Source: an uncultured Anaeroplasmataceae bacterium (GTDB taxonomy: Bacteria; Bacillota_I; Bacilli_A; Acholeplasmatales; Anaeroplasmataceae). From it: a stretch of 64,000 bases of DNA. The notes under the pieces are model-generated. The model had not been told where the DNA came from. It worked only from the letters and a program-made list of their open reading frames with translations, and ran no database searches. Shown piece by piece: positions 32,450 to 42,888 of the stretch. A program made the translations under genes and the position numbers. Positions within the stretch are counted from its first letter, which is position 1. Each line of letters begins with the position of its first letter. The stretch spans positions 186,001-250,000 of the forward strand of contig CAJTXR010000003.1 in NCBI GenBank assembly GCA_910584005.1. Direction: 5' to 3'.

Positions 32450-34384
32450 ATGGAAGAATTAAATGCTAGAGCTAGACAGGTTTTTGATTTGATGAGAAGA
32501 TATTCATTAAAAAATCATATGAAAACCTTAGGTACTGAATTTTTAATTCTAGCTATGTATGAAACAGAGGATAGTTTATGCCATTTTCTTTTAGATGAGT
32601 ATGAAATTACAAAGGATGAAATCTTAGATAAAACCAATAAGATCTTCATTTTAAGAAAGGATATTGGAGAATATAATTCTTCACTTGAAGCTATTTTAAA
32701 TCAGGCAAAACTGCTCGCTGGAGAGGGAAGCATTTCAGAAGAGCATTTATTTATGGCAACCTTGCTAAACAAAAATACAATTGCTTGTTCAATTTTAGAA
32801 GCCTTAGATTTAGACATAGATGAATTAATCGAAGATGTAAAAGATATTTATGATTTTGAAGATAATAAGAGTTCTGAATTTGCGTTTGTAAGAAACATTA
32901 CAAAAGAAGCAAAAAACAATGAATTGGATCACTTTGTAGACCGAGAGGAATATTTAAAAAGAGTTGATGTTATTATCAATCGTAAATATAAAAATAATCC
33001 ATTGTTAATTGGAAATGCAGGGGTTGGTAAAACGGCAATTGTAGAAGGATATGCAAAAAAATTAGTTGCTGAAAAATCAGATATTACTGTACTTGCTTTA
33101 AATTTGACCTCTATGCTTGCAGGAACAAGGTACAGAGGAGATTTTGAAGAGCGATTTGATAAATTTATTAAAGAAATTGCGAGTAAGAAAAATGTAATTA
33201 TTTTTATTGATGAAATTCATACCATTATTGGTGCGGCAACTACAGATGGAAATTTGGATGTCGCAAATATGTTAAAGCCCCTATTGGCTAGAAATGGAAT
33301 TAAATTGATTGGGGCTACCACCTTAGAAGAATATCATAAAACAATTGAAAAGGATAAAGCTCTCGCAAGAAGATTTCAAACGATTTTTATCAGTGAACCT
33401 ACGATAGAAGAAACAAAAGATATTTTATATGGGATTAAAGAAGATTATGAATCCTTTCATAAAGTTACACTTTCAAATGAAGTTTTAGATTATCTAATTA
33501 TCGAATCCAATCGAGCGATTACCAATAAATTTCGACCAGATAAATGTATTGATATTTTAGATGATATGCTGTCTTTGGCCCACATTATGCATAAAGAAAC
33601 AGTTACAGTTGATGATGTAGATCAAACAATTCATGCGTATATAGGAAACTCAATTTTAAAAACCAATTACACATTAAACTATCCAAACTTAGATCAATAT
33701 CGATGGTTATTTTTAAATCACTTATTAGATGAAAAACCTTTATTGAAATTAAAATATCAAGGAGATAAAGAAGGATTAGCCTTATTAATTGCGGATTGCA
33801 AAAATATATTTAATATAGGTCAAGAGGCTGTACTCTCTTTGGATTTGGATGGCTATAAGGATTCGTTTATGCTTTCTAGTTTGATTGGAGCACCTCCTGG
33901 ATATATTGGGTATGAGGATGAAGGGATTTTATCTAAGCATATTTTGGCTTATCCTAGTTCGATTCTTGTATTTAAAAATTTTAGTAAAGCTAGTGGAAGC
34001 ATTCAAAGTTTTCTTACGAACATGATTCAAAATGGTATTTTTACGGATCAAAGATCAAGAACATTAGAACTAAATAATGTTATTGTAGTTATAGAAGGAA
34101 TTGAAGAGAAGAATATGATTGGCTTTTCTAATAAGGAGCATAAGCAAGAGGATTCTTTTGATGAAATCATTATTAAAGAGGACCATAAGTACTCAACTTT
34201 AAATCAATTATATGAACAAGTATTATCTAGAATGAACTACGAGATATCTTTTGATTTTAGTATAGATCCATCTAATAAGAAAAAGGTAAATACCTATTTA
34301 TATGAATTTACAAAAAAGCATCAAAACGGGAAATATGAAATAAAAAAAGAGGATATTTTTGATTTCAATGTTTTATCTGATTAA
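32450..34384 (+). CDS. ClpC-like AAA+ protein with degenerate second AAA domain
   Basis: 644 residues against about 810 for ClpC. A Clp N-domain (1-140) precedes an intact D1 (Walker A GNAGVGKT near 187, Walker B IIFIDEIHT, ARRFQTIF). The ClpC middle coiled-coil is missing. In the second module the Walker A is absent (GLALLIADCKNIFN lies where the P-loop is expected) and Walker B is replaced by ILVFKNFS, while the pore loop GAPPGYIGYEDEG near 480 remains. No IGF/LGF ClpP loop is evident. It may act as a threading or scaffold ATPase driven by D1 only (inference). GAGGAGGGGG precedes the ATG. Confidence 0.82.
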   Translation: MEELNARARQVFDLMRRYSLKNHMKTLGTEFLILAMYETEDSLCHFLLDEYEITKDEILDKTNKIFILRKDIGEYNSSLEAILNQAKLLAGEGSISEEHLFMATLLNKNTIACSILEALDLDIDELIEDVKDIYDFEDNKSSEFAFVRNITKEAKNNELDHFVDREEYLKRVDVIINRKYKNNPLLIGNAGVGKTAIVEGYAKKLVAEKSDITVLALNLTSMLAGTRYRGDFEERFDKFIKEIASKKNVIIFIDEIHTIIGAATTDGNLDVANMLKPLLARNGIKLIGATTLEEYHKTIEKDKALARRFQTIFISEPTIEETKDILYGIKEDYESFHKVTLSNEVLDYLIIESNRAITNKFRPDKCIDILDDMLSLAHIMHKETVTVDDVDQTIHAYIGNSILKTNYTLNYPNLDQYRWLFLNHLLDEKPLLKLKYQGDKEGLALLIADCKNIFNIGQEAVLSLDLDGYKDSFMLSSLIGAPPGYIGYEDEGILSKHILAYPSSILVFKNFSKASGSIQSFLTNMIQNGIFTDQRSRTLELNNVIVVIEGIEEKNMIGFSNKEHKQEDSFDEIIIKEDHKYSTLNQLYEQVLSRMNYEISFDFSIDPSNKKKVNTYLYEFTKKHQNGKYEIKKEDIFDFNVLSD

Positions 34385-34442
34385 GTTATAGCAATATTAG
34401 ATTCTTTGTGATAAAATATTACTATATTAGTGAGGTATGAGT

Positions 34443-35300
34443 ATGGTAAGAATTATAACAGATTCCACAAATGATTTAGATGAAGAAACCTTAAAAAACC
34501 ATAATGTTATGGTGTTGCCTTTGTTTGTTAATTTTTCTGATGCCTCTTATCAGGATGGCGTAGATATTACAACCCCAGAGCTGTATAAACTTGTTTCTGA
34601 AAAAAAGGAGCTGCCAAAAACGGCCGCAATTCCCATTCAAACTTTTATCACTGTTTTCCAAGAGATTATAAATCAAGGGGATGAAATTGTATTTACAGGG
34701 ATATCTAAACAAATGTCTAGAACCTATGAAAATGCCGTTTTAGCTGCTAAAGAGATAGATGAGGAAAAAATCCATATTGTTGATTCTATGAATCTTTCTA
34801 CGGGAATTGGTCTTTTGGTTTTAAAGGCATGTAAATATCGGGATGAAGGAAAAACAGCCAAAGAAATTGCCGAGAAATTGAATCAAGATAATAAACGAGT
34901 ATTATCTCAATTTGCGATAGAAACGATGGAATATTTACATAAAGGTGGAAGATGTTCTAGTCTTGCAAGGATAGTTGGAACACTTTTGAAAATAAAACCG
35001 ATTATTGCTGTACGCGATGGGAAAATGCATGTTGCAAAAAAGCCCCATGGTAAAATGCAGGTTGCATTAGATCTTATGATTGAACAAATTAAAAAAGATT
35101 TGCCTAGACTAGATCCAGATATGGTTATTGTTACCCATTCTTTAGCTTTTGAATCCAATCAATATATACGGGATAAACTTAAAGAATTTTTAGGAGATAT
35201 TCCTGTTCTTTCTACCGTTGCTGGTTGCGTAATTTCATCTCATTGTGGGCAAGGAACAATCGGTATTTTATATATGGTTAAAGAAGAAAATGAAGCCTAA
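34443..35300 (+). CDS. DegV family fatty-acid-binding protein (second copy)
   Basis: 285 residues from ATG 34443 (TGAGG is 7 bp upstream; ATG 34437 is too close). Blocks: RIITDSTNDLDEE, PKTAAIPIQTF, FTGISKQMSRTYENA, MEYLHKGGR and the C-terminal SSHCGQGTIGILYM. Compared with the first copy, the ligand-contact segments differ (TAAIPI against TSLVSP), suggesting distinct acyl preference (inference). Preceded by a TGATAAAAT extended -10; its terminator overlaps the stop. Confidence 0.9.
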   Translation: MVRIITDSTNDLDEETLKNHNVMVLPLFVNFSDASYQDGVDITTPELYKLVSEKKELPKTAAIPIQTFITVFQEIINQGDEIVFTGISKQMSRTYENAVLAAKEIDEEKIHIVDSMNLSTGIGLLVLKACKYRDEGKTAKEIAEKLNQDNKRVLSQFAIETMEYLHKGGRCSSLARIVGTLLKIKPIIAVRDGKMHVAKKPHGKMQVALDLMIEQIKKDLPRLDPDMVIVTHSLAFESNQYIRDKLKEFLGDIPVLSTVAGCVISSHCGQGTIGILYMVKEENEA

Positions 35301-35325
35301 TTTTATAGGCTTTTTCTTTTTTTAA
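35291..35325 (+). terminator. Terminator of second degV
   Basis: AAGCCTA / TAGGCTT stem overlapping the stop codon, followed by TTTCTTTTTTT. Confidence 0.88.
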
Positions 35326-35389
35326 AAAATCCTTTTTTAAATTATTTTGTTCGTGATATAATAAATGAAGAAGAGATGGGTGATCCAAA

Positions 35390-38300
35390 ATGGAAAAAAA
35401 ATTAAAAGAGTTATGCTTGCACTTATTAGATTTAGGAAAACGGAATCGATTGCTGAATTATAAAACAGAAGGATATCGTACAATTGAAATTATAAATGAA
35501 GATTTACCTGCTTTATTTGAAAAAATAATTCATGGCAATCGACTCTCTTTTTTCAATTTAGATCCGATTTTAGAATACCATAAGACTAAAATTGATGATA
35601 CACCTATGGATGTTGACCAATATTCAATTGGCAAGGTAAAAGATATCACAAGATCCCTTTTAAAAGCCAGTGATCTTCTTGCTTATAAAAAAGGAGTAAA
35701 GCAATCCAAGATTTTAAAAGTCATCTATAGAGAATATCGCCAAACGTTAATGGAAAAAGGAGTAAATCCTTTGTATGTAACATTTGGTTTGCTTGAATAT
35801 CAAGAAAAAAAAGAGATTTATTATGCCCCCCTTCTTTTGATTCCTGTCACTTGTGTATTTGAAAGTGATGGATATAAAATTAAAGAATCTGAGGATGATA
35901 TTGTTTTAAATCCAACACTTGCTTATCTACTCAAAACAGAATATCAAGTAGAATTGCCAGAATATCAAGAGGAGTTTTCTTTAGAAGAATATTTACAATC
36001 AGTAGAACAAAAGTTAAAAGAATCGATGAGAATTCTTTCACATTCTTCCTTTGGTATTTATTCTTTTTTAAAAATGAACATGTTTAACGATGTAATGAAT
36101 CACATCGATTTAGTGACTCAAAATGAAACGATTCGTCGAATTTTAGGACAACCTATAACTCCTTCTTTCGATCAGGATCAACCGATTTATCCAGTCGTTG
36201 ATGCCGATTCCTCTCAGCTTTCAGCTATAGAAGCAGCATCAGCGGGGAAGTCTTTTGTTTTACAGGGGCCGCCTGGATCTGGAAAAAGTCAAACCATTAC
36301 GAATATGATTGCTACAATGATTGCTAACGATAAAAAAGTGTTGTTTGTTTCTGAAAAGCAGGCAGCATTAAATGTGGTGTACGAAAATTTAAAAAGAGCT
36401 GGAATTGAGAGTTTTTCTTTGGAACTTCATTCACATAAAGCGAATAAAAAAGACTTTATAAATGAATTATTTAAAACAGCATCTTTACCTAAATATGATA
36501 TACAAGTAGAAGCAGAAGATGTGAAGCATAAATATGAATATTATACTGAAAAACTAGAGGAGTATCGTCAGGCTCTACATGAAAAAATTCCTCGGTTGAA
36601 CCGAAGCATGTATCAAGTATATTCCGATTTTTTAAAACTTGAACAACCTAATTTTACTTATCAAATTCAAAATATTATGCAATACGATATATCCTATTTA
36701 GACCAATGTAAAGAAAGTTTAGACCGATATGCGATTATTTCAAAAAACTTAGGATATGATTATCGTTCTGGTCGGTTTTATGGTTTTCTTTGTACGGATT
36801 TAAATTATATTCGCTTTCAAGCAAAAGGAGATTTAGACGCTCTTCTTGAATTTTATCAAACCTTATTTCAGTTGAAAAATAAATTAGAAGCGGCACTTCC
36901 AATTCAAATCAACGCTTACTCTGATTTTATATCTCATTTAGAATCTATAGAACATATCGTTCATTTAAATCATTTTTTTCCTTTCTATTTTATTCAAAAG
37001 GAAAGAGAAGAAAAAATTCAAATATTAGAAATATATCAACAGGCAAATCAATACATTGAGAAATCCACTTTAGAAAATTTTTTAGATTTAAAAATCATTC
37101 ATTCAAGTGCTTTAGATGCGGTTAATGAATTTAAGTACTACGCTTCAAAAGGACTTAAGTTTTTCTATAAAAGGTATCGGGAATTAAAAAAAATGTATCT
37201 ACCTTTTATGAAATTGAAAATGAACGATAAGGATTTACTGATTAAATTAGGAGAGGCTTTAGAATATAAAAAGAATTTAGATGAGTATAATCAATCTTTA
37301 TCTAAACTACCAGAAGGATATCGGAAGGTAGATTATGATGTAATTCTTTTAGATTTAAAGTCTTTACTTTCTTTAAACTTTGATTTAAAAATATCGGATT
37401 CTAATTTTTTACAATTGAAAACTCTTTTTGTTGATTGTATCTCTTCTTTTAAAAGAACTCAAGTAGATTTACCTGCATTTCAAATGCTATTTGATGGAGA
37501 GGTTTTCAATTTAGCTAAGGGAGATATTAAAACTTTACTCAAACGATTTGAATTGATGATTGAACAAGAAAATTTGTTGCTTCTTTATGTAGACCAATTA
37601 GATGCTTTACAAAGAATAAAAAAATTAAATCTTATGGAATATTTAAATATGGCTTTAGACCATAAAGTAGAGTTAGATAAGTTAGCCCCTTATTATGAAC
37701 GATTCTTTTTAGAGGCAAATATATATACTGAGATTGATCATCGTATGATATTAAAGGAATTTTCTAGTTTGGGTGTAGAAAGAATTGTTCAATTATTTAA
37801 AGAATTTGATGAATCCCATTTGGAAGCGAATAAAGCCTATATCATATCAAAACTATCCAAAAAAAGACCAGAAGATAGTATTGTAGCTGGATCACAGTTT
37901 TCTATATTAATTCGTGAATATAATAAAAGCCGCAAGCAAATGCCAATTCGGATGTTATTAAAAGAAATTAAAAATTTGATATTTGATATTAAGCCCGTTT
38001 TCTTAATGAGTCCATTATCCGTTTCTACTTACTTAAATGAGGAATTAAATTTATTTGATTGTGTCATATTTGATGAAGCCTCTCAAGTTTTTACATGGGA
38101 TGCCTTAGGAGCAATTTATCGTTCCAAGCAATGTATTATCATTGGCGATAGTAAGCAAATGCCACCTTCTAATTTCTTTACGAGCATAGCAGAAGATAAT
38201 GAAGAGTCTTATGATGAGGCAGCAGAATCCATTTTAGATTGTGGAACGAGTACGATGGACTCTAAGCGATTGAATTGGCATTATCGGAGTAGAAGTGAGG

Positions 38301-39811
38301 AATTGATTGCCTTTTCTAATCATGAGTTTTATGATTCAAGTTTAATTACAATTCCTCAAGCAAAATCTCATGAAACTGGATTTGGTATTGATTTTCATTA
38401 TTTATTTCAAGGCTGTTATGAAGTACATTCAAGAACGAATTATAATGAAGCAAAATATATCTGTGATTTAGTATTTCAGTTTTGGGATCAATATCCAGAC
38501 ATGTCTTTGGGTGTTGTCGCATTTTCCAATGCTCAAGCGGATTTGATTACGGATATGGTAGAACAACGATTAGAAAAAGAGCCTCTTTATCAACCATTTT
38601 TTGCTGAGGATAGGGAAGAGCCATTCTTTGTAAAAAATTTAGAATCTGTTCAAGGAGATGAAAGAGATCGAATTATCTTCAGTATTTGTTATGGTTATAA
38701 TAAAGAAAACAAATTCTATCAAAGATTTGGACCATTAAATACTTTAGGTGGGGAGCGTAGATTAAATGTTGCCATCACACGAGCAAAATATAATATTTGT
38801 GTAGTAAGTTCTATAAAATCAAGTGATATTAAATTAGAGAATACAAATTCACTTGGAGTAAAACTATTAAAAAAATATTTGGCTTATGCTGAAAATATAA
38901 CTACACCTGTGCCTAGTGTAGAAAATACAAAGGATGGTGTTTTGCTAGATGTTGCATCCTTTTTAGAACAGGAAGGATTCTTAGTGGAATCAAGGATAGG
39001 GTCTTCTAAGTTTAAAGTAGATTTAGCTGTTTTACATCCAATGACCAAATCCTTTGTTTGTGCAATTATGCTTGATGGGGATTCGTATAGCATGGGAAAT
39101 TGTACGGATGTCAATCGATTACAGGAAATGGGGTTAAAACGATTAGGTTGGAAATTTTATCGATTGTTTTCTACCTTATGGTTGAATCAGAATCAATTAG
39201 AAAAGGAAAAATTAGTTTCGTTTTTAAATTCTGCTTTTCAAGATGAATTAGAAGAGGAAGAAAAAACGAAGAGTAATTTTCTTACAATAAATGAAGAAAA
39301 TTTTGATGATACTTTTATAAAGTATGAAAAGATTTCAGACCAAAAATTAAAAGAACTTTATCAAACCAAATCCATAAAAAAAGCAATAGAGGCATTAATT
39401 GCGAAGGAAGAACCCATTCATAAGGAATACCTTTTAAAACGGATTTGTTTTATGTATGGAAGAACAAAGGTTACAAATTTAGTAAAATCTTATTTTGAAA
39501 AAGATATAATAGACATGAATATCCTTGAACAAAACGGATTTTTATCGCTTCATCATCTAGATCAGATATCCTTACGATTATCTACGGATCGAGATATTGA
39601 ATATGTTCATCCTTTAGAATTACAGGATGCCATTTATAAAATTGTGAAAAGAAGTAATGGAATCACAAAAGATGGGTGTTTTAAAAATGTGGTACAGTTA
39701 TTAGGATATAGTCGAATGACTGAACATGCGATATCCTATTTAGAGGATGCGTTAGTATTTTTAAAATTAGAAGGTAAAATCACAGAGCAAAATGAATGTC
39801 TATATAGTTAA
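35390..39811 (+). CDS. Large DUF4011-type superfamily 1 helicase with nuclease-like C-terminal region
   Basis: 1473 residues. The N-terminal LHLLDLGKRNRLLNYK is the DUF4011 signature. A Upf1-like helicase core follows, split by a 550-residue helical insertion: Walker A GPPGSGKSQ near 293; Walker B FDEASQ near 894; GDSKQMPP; HYRSRSEELIAFSN; SVQGDERDRI; LNVAITRAKY. After the core, residues about 1180-1260 (FLEQEGFLVESRIGSSKFKVDLAVLHP) resemble a Vsr/REase-type PD-(D/E)XK domain, and the end resembles DUF3320. COG1112-type helicases of this plan occur in defence systems such as Mokosh, but no partner gene is adjacent. Appears monocistronic; preceded by an extended -10 at 35355-35362. Confidence 0.85.
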   Translation: MEKKLKELCLHLLDLGKRNRLLNYKTEGYRTIEIINEDLPALFEKIIHGNRLSFFNLDPILEYHKTKIDDTPMDVDQYSIGKVKDITRSLLKASDLLAYKKGVKQSKILKVIYREYRQTLMEKGVNPLYVTFGLLEYQEKKEIYYAPLLLIPVTCVFESDGYKIKESEDDIVLNPTLAYLLKTEYQVELPEYQEEFSLEEYLQSVEQKLKESMRILSHSSFGIYSFLKMNMFNDVMNHIDLVTQNETIRRILGQPITPSFDQDQPIYPVVDADSSQLSAIEAASAGKSFVLQGPPGSGKSQTITNMIATMIANDKKVLFVSEKQAALNVVYENLKRAGIESFSLELHSHKANKKDFINELFKTASLPKYDIQVEAEDVKHKYEYYTEKLEEYRQALHEKIPRLNRSMYQVYSDFLKLEQPNFTYQIQNIMQYDISYLDQCKESLDRYAIISKNLGYDYRSGRFYGFLCTDLNYIRFQAKGDLDALLEFYQTLFQLKNKLEAALPIQINAYSDFISHLESIEHIVHLNHFFPFYFIQKEREEKIQILEIYQQANQYIEKSTLENFLDLKIIHSSALDAVNEFKYYASKGLKFFYKRYRELKKMYLPFMKLKMNDKDLLIKLGEALEYKKNLDEYNQSLSKLPEGYRKVDYDVILLDLKSLLSLNFDLKISDSNFLQLKTLFVDCISSFKRTQVDLPAFQMLFDGEVFNLAKGDIKTLLKRFELMIEQENLLLLYVDQLDALQRIKKLNLMEYLNMALDHKVELDKLAPYYERFFLEANIYTEIDHRMILKEFSSLGVERIVQLFKEFDESHLEANKAYIISKLSKKRPEDSIVAGSQFSILIREYNKSRKQMPIRMLLKEIKNLIFDIKPVFLMSPLSVSTYLNEELNLFDCVIFDEASQVFTWDALGAIYRSKQCIIIGDSKQMPPSNFFTSIAEDNEESYDEAAESILDCGTSTMDSKRLNWHYRSRSEELIAFSNHEFYDSSLITIPQAKSHETGFGIDFHYLFQGCYEVHSRTNYNEAKYICDLVFQFWDQYPDMSLGVVAFSNAQADLITDMVEQRLEKEPLYQPFFAEDREEPFFVKNLESVQGDERDRIIFSICYGYNKENKFYQRFGPLNTLGGERRLNVAITRAKYNICVVSSIKSSDIKLENTNSLGVKLLKKYLAYAENITTPVPSVENTKDGVLLDVASFLEQEGFLVESRIGSSKFKVDLAVLHPMTKSFVCAIMLDGDSYSMGNCTDVNRLQEMGLKRLGWKFYRLFSTLWLNQNQLEKEKLVSFLNSAFQDELEEEEKTKSNFLTINEENFDDTFIKYEKISDQKLKELYQTKSIKKAIEALIAKEEPIHKEYLLKRICFMYGRTKVTNLVKSYFEKDIIDMNILEQNGFLSLHHLDQISLRLSTDRDIEYVHPLELQDAIYKIVKRSNGITKDGCFKNVVQLLGYSRMTEHAISYLEDALVFLKLEGKITEQNECLYS

Positions 39812-39841
39812 AAAAGATTCCCCACAAGGAATCTTTTTTAT
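39810..39841. terminator. Bidirectional terminator
   Basis: AAAAAGATTCC / GGAATCTTTTT stem between convergent genes. Confidence 0.92.
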
Positions 39842-39861
39842 GTATTTTTATGGTTAAAACT

Positions 39862-42105
39862 TTATAATATATCTTTATTAAAATGACCACGAGTATCTTT
39901 ATCTTTTCTAAATAAATTTGTTTTTGTTTTCTGATTTAATTTATTTTGATAGGCTTGAATTATTTTTAAAGTTTCTTCTTTAGATTCAATTGTGAATTGT
40001 AAACGAAAAACTTGGATATGCTTTATATCATTTAATTCATCAATTAAATTTAATATTTTACCATTTAAAATTGTAGTTGTACAATCTTCATGGCTGATAA
40101 TAGGGAAACGCCCATATTCATCTTCAATACTATAAGAATTCTTTTTACATGATCCACATAGATTGAGTTTTTTTAATGGACAATATTTCGTATAAAGAAG
40201 ATGTGCATGGCCATACACAATCATTTCTAAATTTGGATAGCCATCATTTTCTTGTTTATATGCTTTTATTGTATCTTCAATATTTTTTTGATTCATTTCA
40301 TAGGATAGAGTTACACGATGAACATTTAAAGAATGAAGCAGATGAATGGCTTTGGAGTTGACTACATTTAATGAAAAGTCAGAGATGATTTCATTTTTAT
40401 TTCGATAAGCATAGATTCCCCCATAGCCACCGACAAGTAGAGAACCTGTTTTATTTGGGTAAGAAGTGTGATTTCTTTGAATTGTATTATCTTTTGTGTA
40501 TATGATTTCAATTCCACTAGCTTTGGCTGCCTCATATTGTTCATTTGTGGTTGCGTAAACGGCTAGCTTTGGTGGAGTATCTGGGAAAGTGATTTTTTGA
40601 ATTGGTGTGGATTGTAGTTTTCCTTTTTTATTTTTTAATATCCGCTCTTCGTTCATTAAACTTACAATTGCCCTTCTAGCTTCATTGATTACTTTGGCTG
40701 GAATAAATACATTATCTGCTTGATAAGTAAGAGATGAAAGCTGATATACGGTTTCATTTAAGCGATCAAATTGTTTTTGAAATTGTTCTTTAGAGGTTGG
40801 GTTTGATATGGCAGGGGATAGAAGTTCTTCGGATTCGTACGAAATAAAGTATGATTCACATTTGGCATGAATGGATAGCTTTTGCTTGGCATATGCATAA
40901 ACCTCTATTGATAAAGGAAAACGTTGGTATTCCTTTGGATATGTTTTTTCGATTTCTTTATAGAATTGATAGTCTTTTGTTTTATATACTAAATCGCCGA
41001 TGCTTACTTCTTCCTTTATTGAAATAAAACAAGAACTAGAAGAAGAGTGAATGTAGTTTCCTTTCGCATCATATAATTTTGCTACGGTTAGGTTGATGTC
41101 GGTATTGTTATGATCAATCCGAATGATGTCGTTTTGATTTAATGGTTCTGTTAATTTAATTTCATATCCCACTTTGGTTTTATTGATGATTTTACCAATC
41201 AAATACCCAAAGTTATTTGGTTTTAAAATATTGGTAATATTCTTTTTATCTTCTTTAAAAAGATATCCCTTTGTAAAGGTTCGATTAAATGTTTTATTTA
41301 AAAGGGATTTATCTAAAAAAGAGAGTGTATGATCTAATGCTTTCCGGTAGAGATTCACAACATTGGCGACATAGGAAGGTTCTTTCATTCTGCCTTCTAT
41401 CTTTAAAGAAGCAATGGATTTTAATTCATCTATATGATCAATTGTATTTAAATCCTTCATCGATAATATGTAAGTGTTTGAAGCGATTGCGGTATCATTT
41501 TCATATAAAGTGTATGGTTTACGACAAGACCCTACACATCTCCCCCTATTCCCACTCCGATATCCAATAAGACCAGACATTAGACAATTTCCAGAATAAG
41601 AAACACACAAAGCCCCATGAATAAAAATTTCTAAAGGGATTCGGGCAGTTTTTTGAATTTGTTTTATTTTTTCAATTTCAACCTCACGAGAGATTACGAC
41701 TCGACTTGCTTTTAACTCTTTCATAAGAAGTGTACCTTCCATATCCTCGATCCCCATTTGAGTAGAACAATGGGCTTCTAAATCGGAATAGGTGGAGGTT
41801 ACATATTCTAATACGGATAGATCTTGAATGATGATTCCATCAATATCAATATTATATAATTCATCAATCATTTGTTTCATTTCATCTAGTTCATGTTCAA
41901 AAAGAATTGTATTTAAGGTTACATAGATTTTAACATTGCGTAAATGTGCATACCGAACAGCTTCTTTTAAAGTGGTTATATCAAAATTAGAAGCATATGC
42001 CCGAGCACCAAATTTGTTCATTCCTAAATAGATTGCATCTGCACCATTCGATATTGCCGCAAGAAGTGCTTCATAATTTCCTGCAGGAGCTAGTAGTTCA
42101 CTCAT
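39862..42105 (-). CDS. Peptidase U32 family protein (RlhA/TrhP-like RNA hydroxylation family)
   Basis: 747 residues. The N-terminal U32 barrel (LLAPAGNYEALLAAISNGADAIYLG) contains the four-Cys set Cys167, Cys174, Cys190, Cys194 (SGNCLMSG, GRCVGSC) thought to hold an Fe-S cluster. The middle region fits the DUF3656-containing architecture, and the C-terminus ends KDTRGHFNKDIL, as in several Bacillota homologues. U32 proteins such as RlhA and TrhP act in prephenate-dependent hydroxylation of 23S rRNA or tRNA; RNA target here is unknown. AAAAGGTGATGAAGG precedes the ATG; a TACAAT extended -10 lies upstream on the minus strand. Confidence 0.85.
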   Translation of the reverse strand: MSELLAPAGNYEALLAAISNGADAIYLGMNKFGARAYASNFDITTLKEAVRYAHLRNVKIYVTLNTILFEHELDEMKQMIDELYNIDIDGIIIQDLSVLEYVTSTYSDLEAHCSTQMGIEDMEGTLLMKELKASRVVISREVEIEKIKQIQKTARIPLEIFIHGALCVSYSGNCLMSGLIGYRSGNRGRCVGSCRKPYTLYENDTAIASNTYILSMKDLNTIDHIDELKSIASLKIEGRMKEPSYVANVVNLYRKALDHTLSFLDKSLLNKTFNRTFTKGYLFKEDKKNITNILKPNNFGYLIGKIINKTKVGYEIKLTEPLNQNDIIRIDHNNTDINLTVAKLYDAKGNYIHSSSSSCFISIKEEVSIGDLVYKTKDYQFYKEIEKTYPKEYQRFPLSIEVYAYAKQKLSIHAKCESYFISYESEELLSPAISNPTSKEQFQKQFDRLNETVYQLSSLTYQADNVFIPAKVINEARRAIVSLMNEERILKNKKGKLQSTPIQKITFPDTPPKLAVYATTNEQYEAAKASGIEIIYTKDNTIQRNHTSYPNKTGSLLVGGYGGIYAYRNKNEIISDFSLNVVNSKAIHLLHSLNVHRVTLSYEMNQKNIEDTIKAYKQENDGYPNLEMIVYGHAHLLYTKYCPLKKLNLCGSCKKNSYSIEDEYGRFPIISHEDCTTTILNGKILNLIDELNDIKHIQVFRLQFTIESKEETLKIIQAYQNKLNQKTKTNLFRKDKDTRGHFNKDIL

Positions 42106-42257
42106 CCTTCATCACCTTTTTCATTGTATCACATTTTTTAAGTGTTTGGTAGAATGGATCACTTTTCTTTAAAAAAAATATTTTTTCTCTAGTTTGCTAC
42201 TTAGAAATAGGGTATAATGGATTTATGAGGATTTGGTAAGAAGAAAGAGGGATTTAT

Positions 42258-42878
42258 ATGAAAGGACTTTTTATTACTTTTGAAGGTGGAGAATGTAGTG
42301 GAAAGACAACGATTATTCAAGAATTATGTAAAACATTAGAGGAAAAAAAGATTCCATATATTTCTACAAGAGAACCAGGTGGAATTGATATTGCTGAACA
42401 AATACGTTCAATTATTCTAGATGTGAAAAATAAAAATATGACAGAAGAAACCGAAGCCCTACTTTATGCTGCAAGCAGAATGCAGCATCTTAAAGAAAAA
42501 GTGATTCCTGCACTTGAAAAAGGGTATATTGTAATTTGTGATCGTTTTTTAGATTCCTCTTTGGCTTATCAAGGGTATGCTAGACATTTAGGTATGGATT
42601 CTATTTTAAGGATCAATCATTTTGCGTTAAATCATTTACCAGATTTGACTCTTTTTATTGATGTAGAACCTGATATTGCATTAAAACGTTTAGAAAACCG
42701 GAAAAAAACGGATCGCTTAGATTTAGAAAGCATTCAATTCCATAAAGATGTTTATCAAGGGTATTTAGAAGTATGCCAAATGTATAAAGATCGAATCGTT
42801 AAGATTAATGGAAATGTAGAACTTGATGTGGTTACTAAAAATTGTATCAAGTATGTTTTAGATTTTATCAAGAGGTAG
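42258..42878 (+). CDS. tmk: Thymidylate kinase
   Basis: 206 residues. P-loop GGECSGKT at residues 10-17, the DR-Y/E motif region TREPGGIDIAEQIR, CDRFLDSSLAYQG and the lid RKKTDRLD. Phosphorylates dTMP to dTDP. GAAAGAGGG precedes the ATG; a TATAAT lies at about 42215-42220. First gene of a run of seven same-strand genes with short gaps, matching Bacillus gene order. Confidence 0.95.
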   Translation: MKGLFITFEGGECSGKTTIIQELCKTLEEKKIPYISTREPGGIDIAEQIRSIILDVKNKNMTEETEALLYAASRMQHLKEKVIPALEKGYIVICDRFLDSSLAYQGYARHLGMDSILRINHFALNHLPDLTLFIDVEPDIALKRLENRKKTDRLDLESIQFHKDVYQGYLEVCQMYKDRIVKINGNVELDVVTKNCIKYVLDFIKR

Positions 42879-42888
42879 GTGAGAAAGC

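Noticed and set aside
33700..34384. Frameshift or pseudogene in the second Clp module
   Set aside because: The frame is continuous to a normal stop and the pore loop is intact, so decay of the active site is more likely than disruption.
40176..41570. Plus-strand frames within the U32 gene
   Set aside because: No ribosome sites or recognisable proteins; the minus-strand gene is complete.
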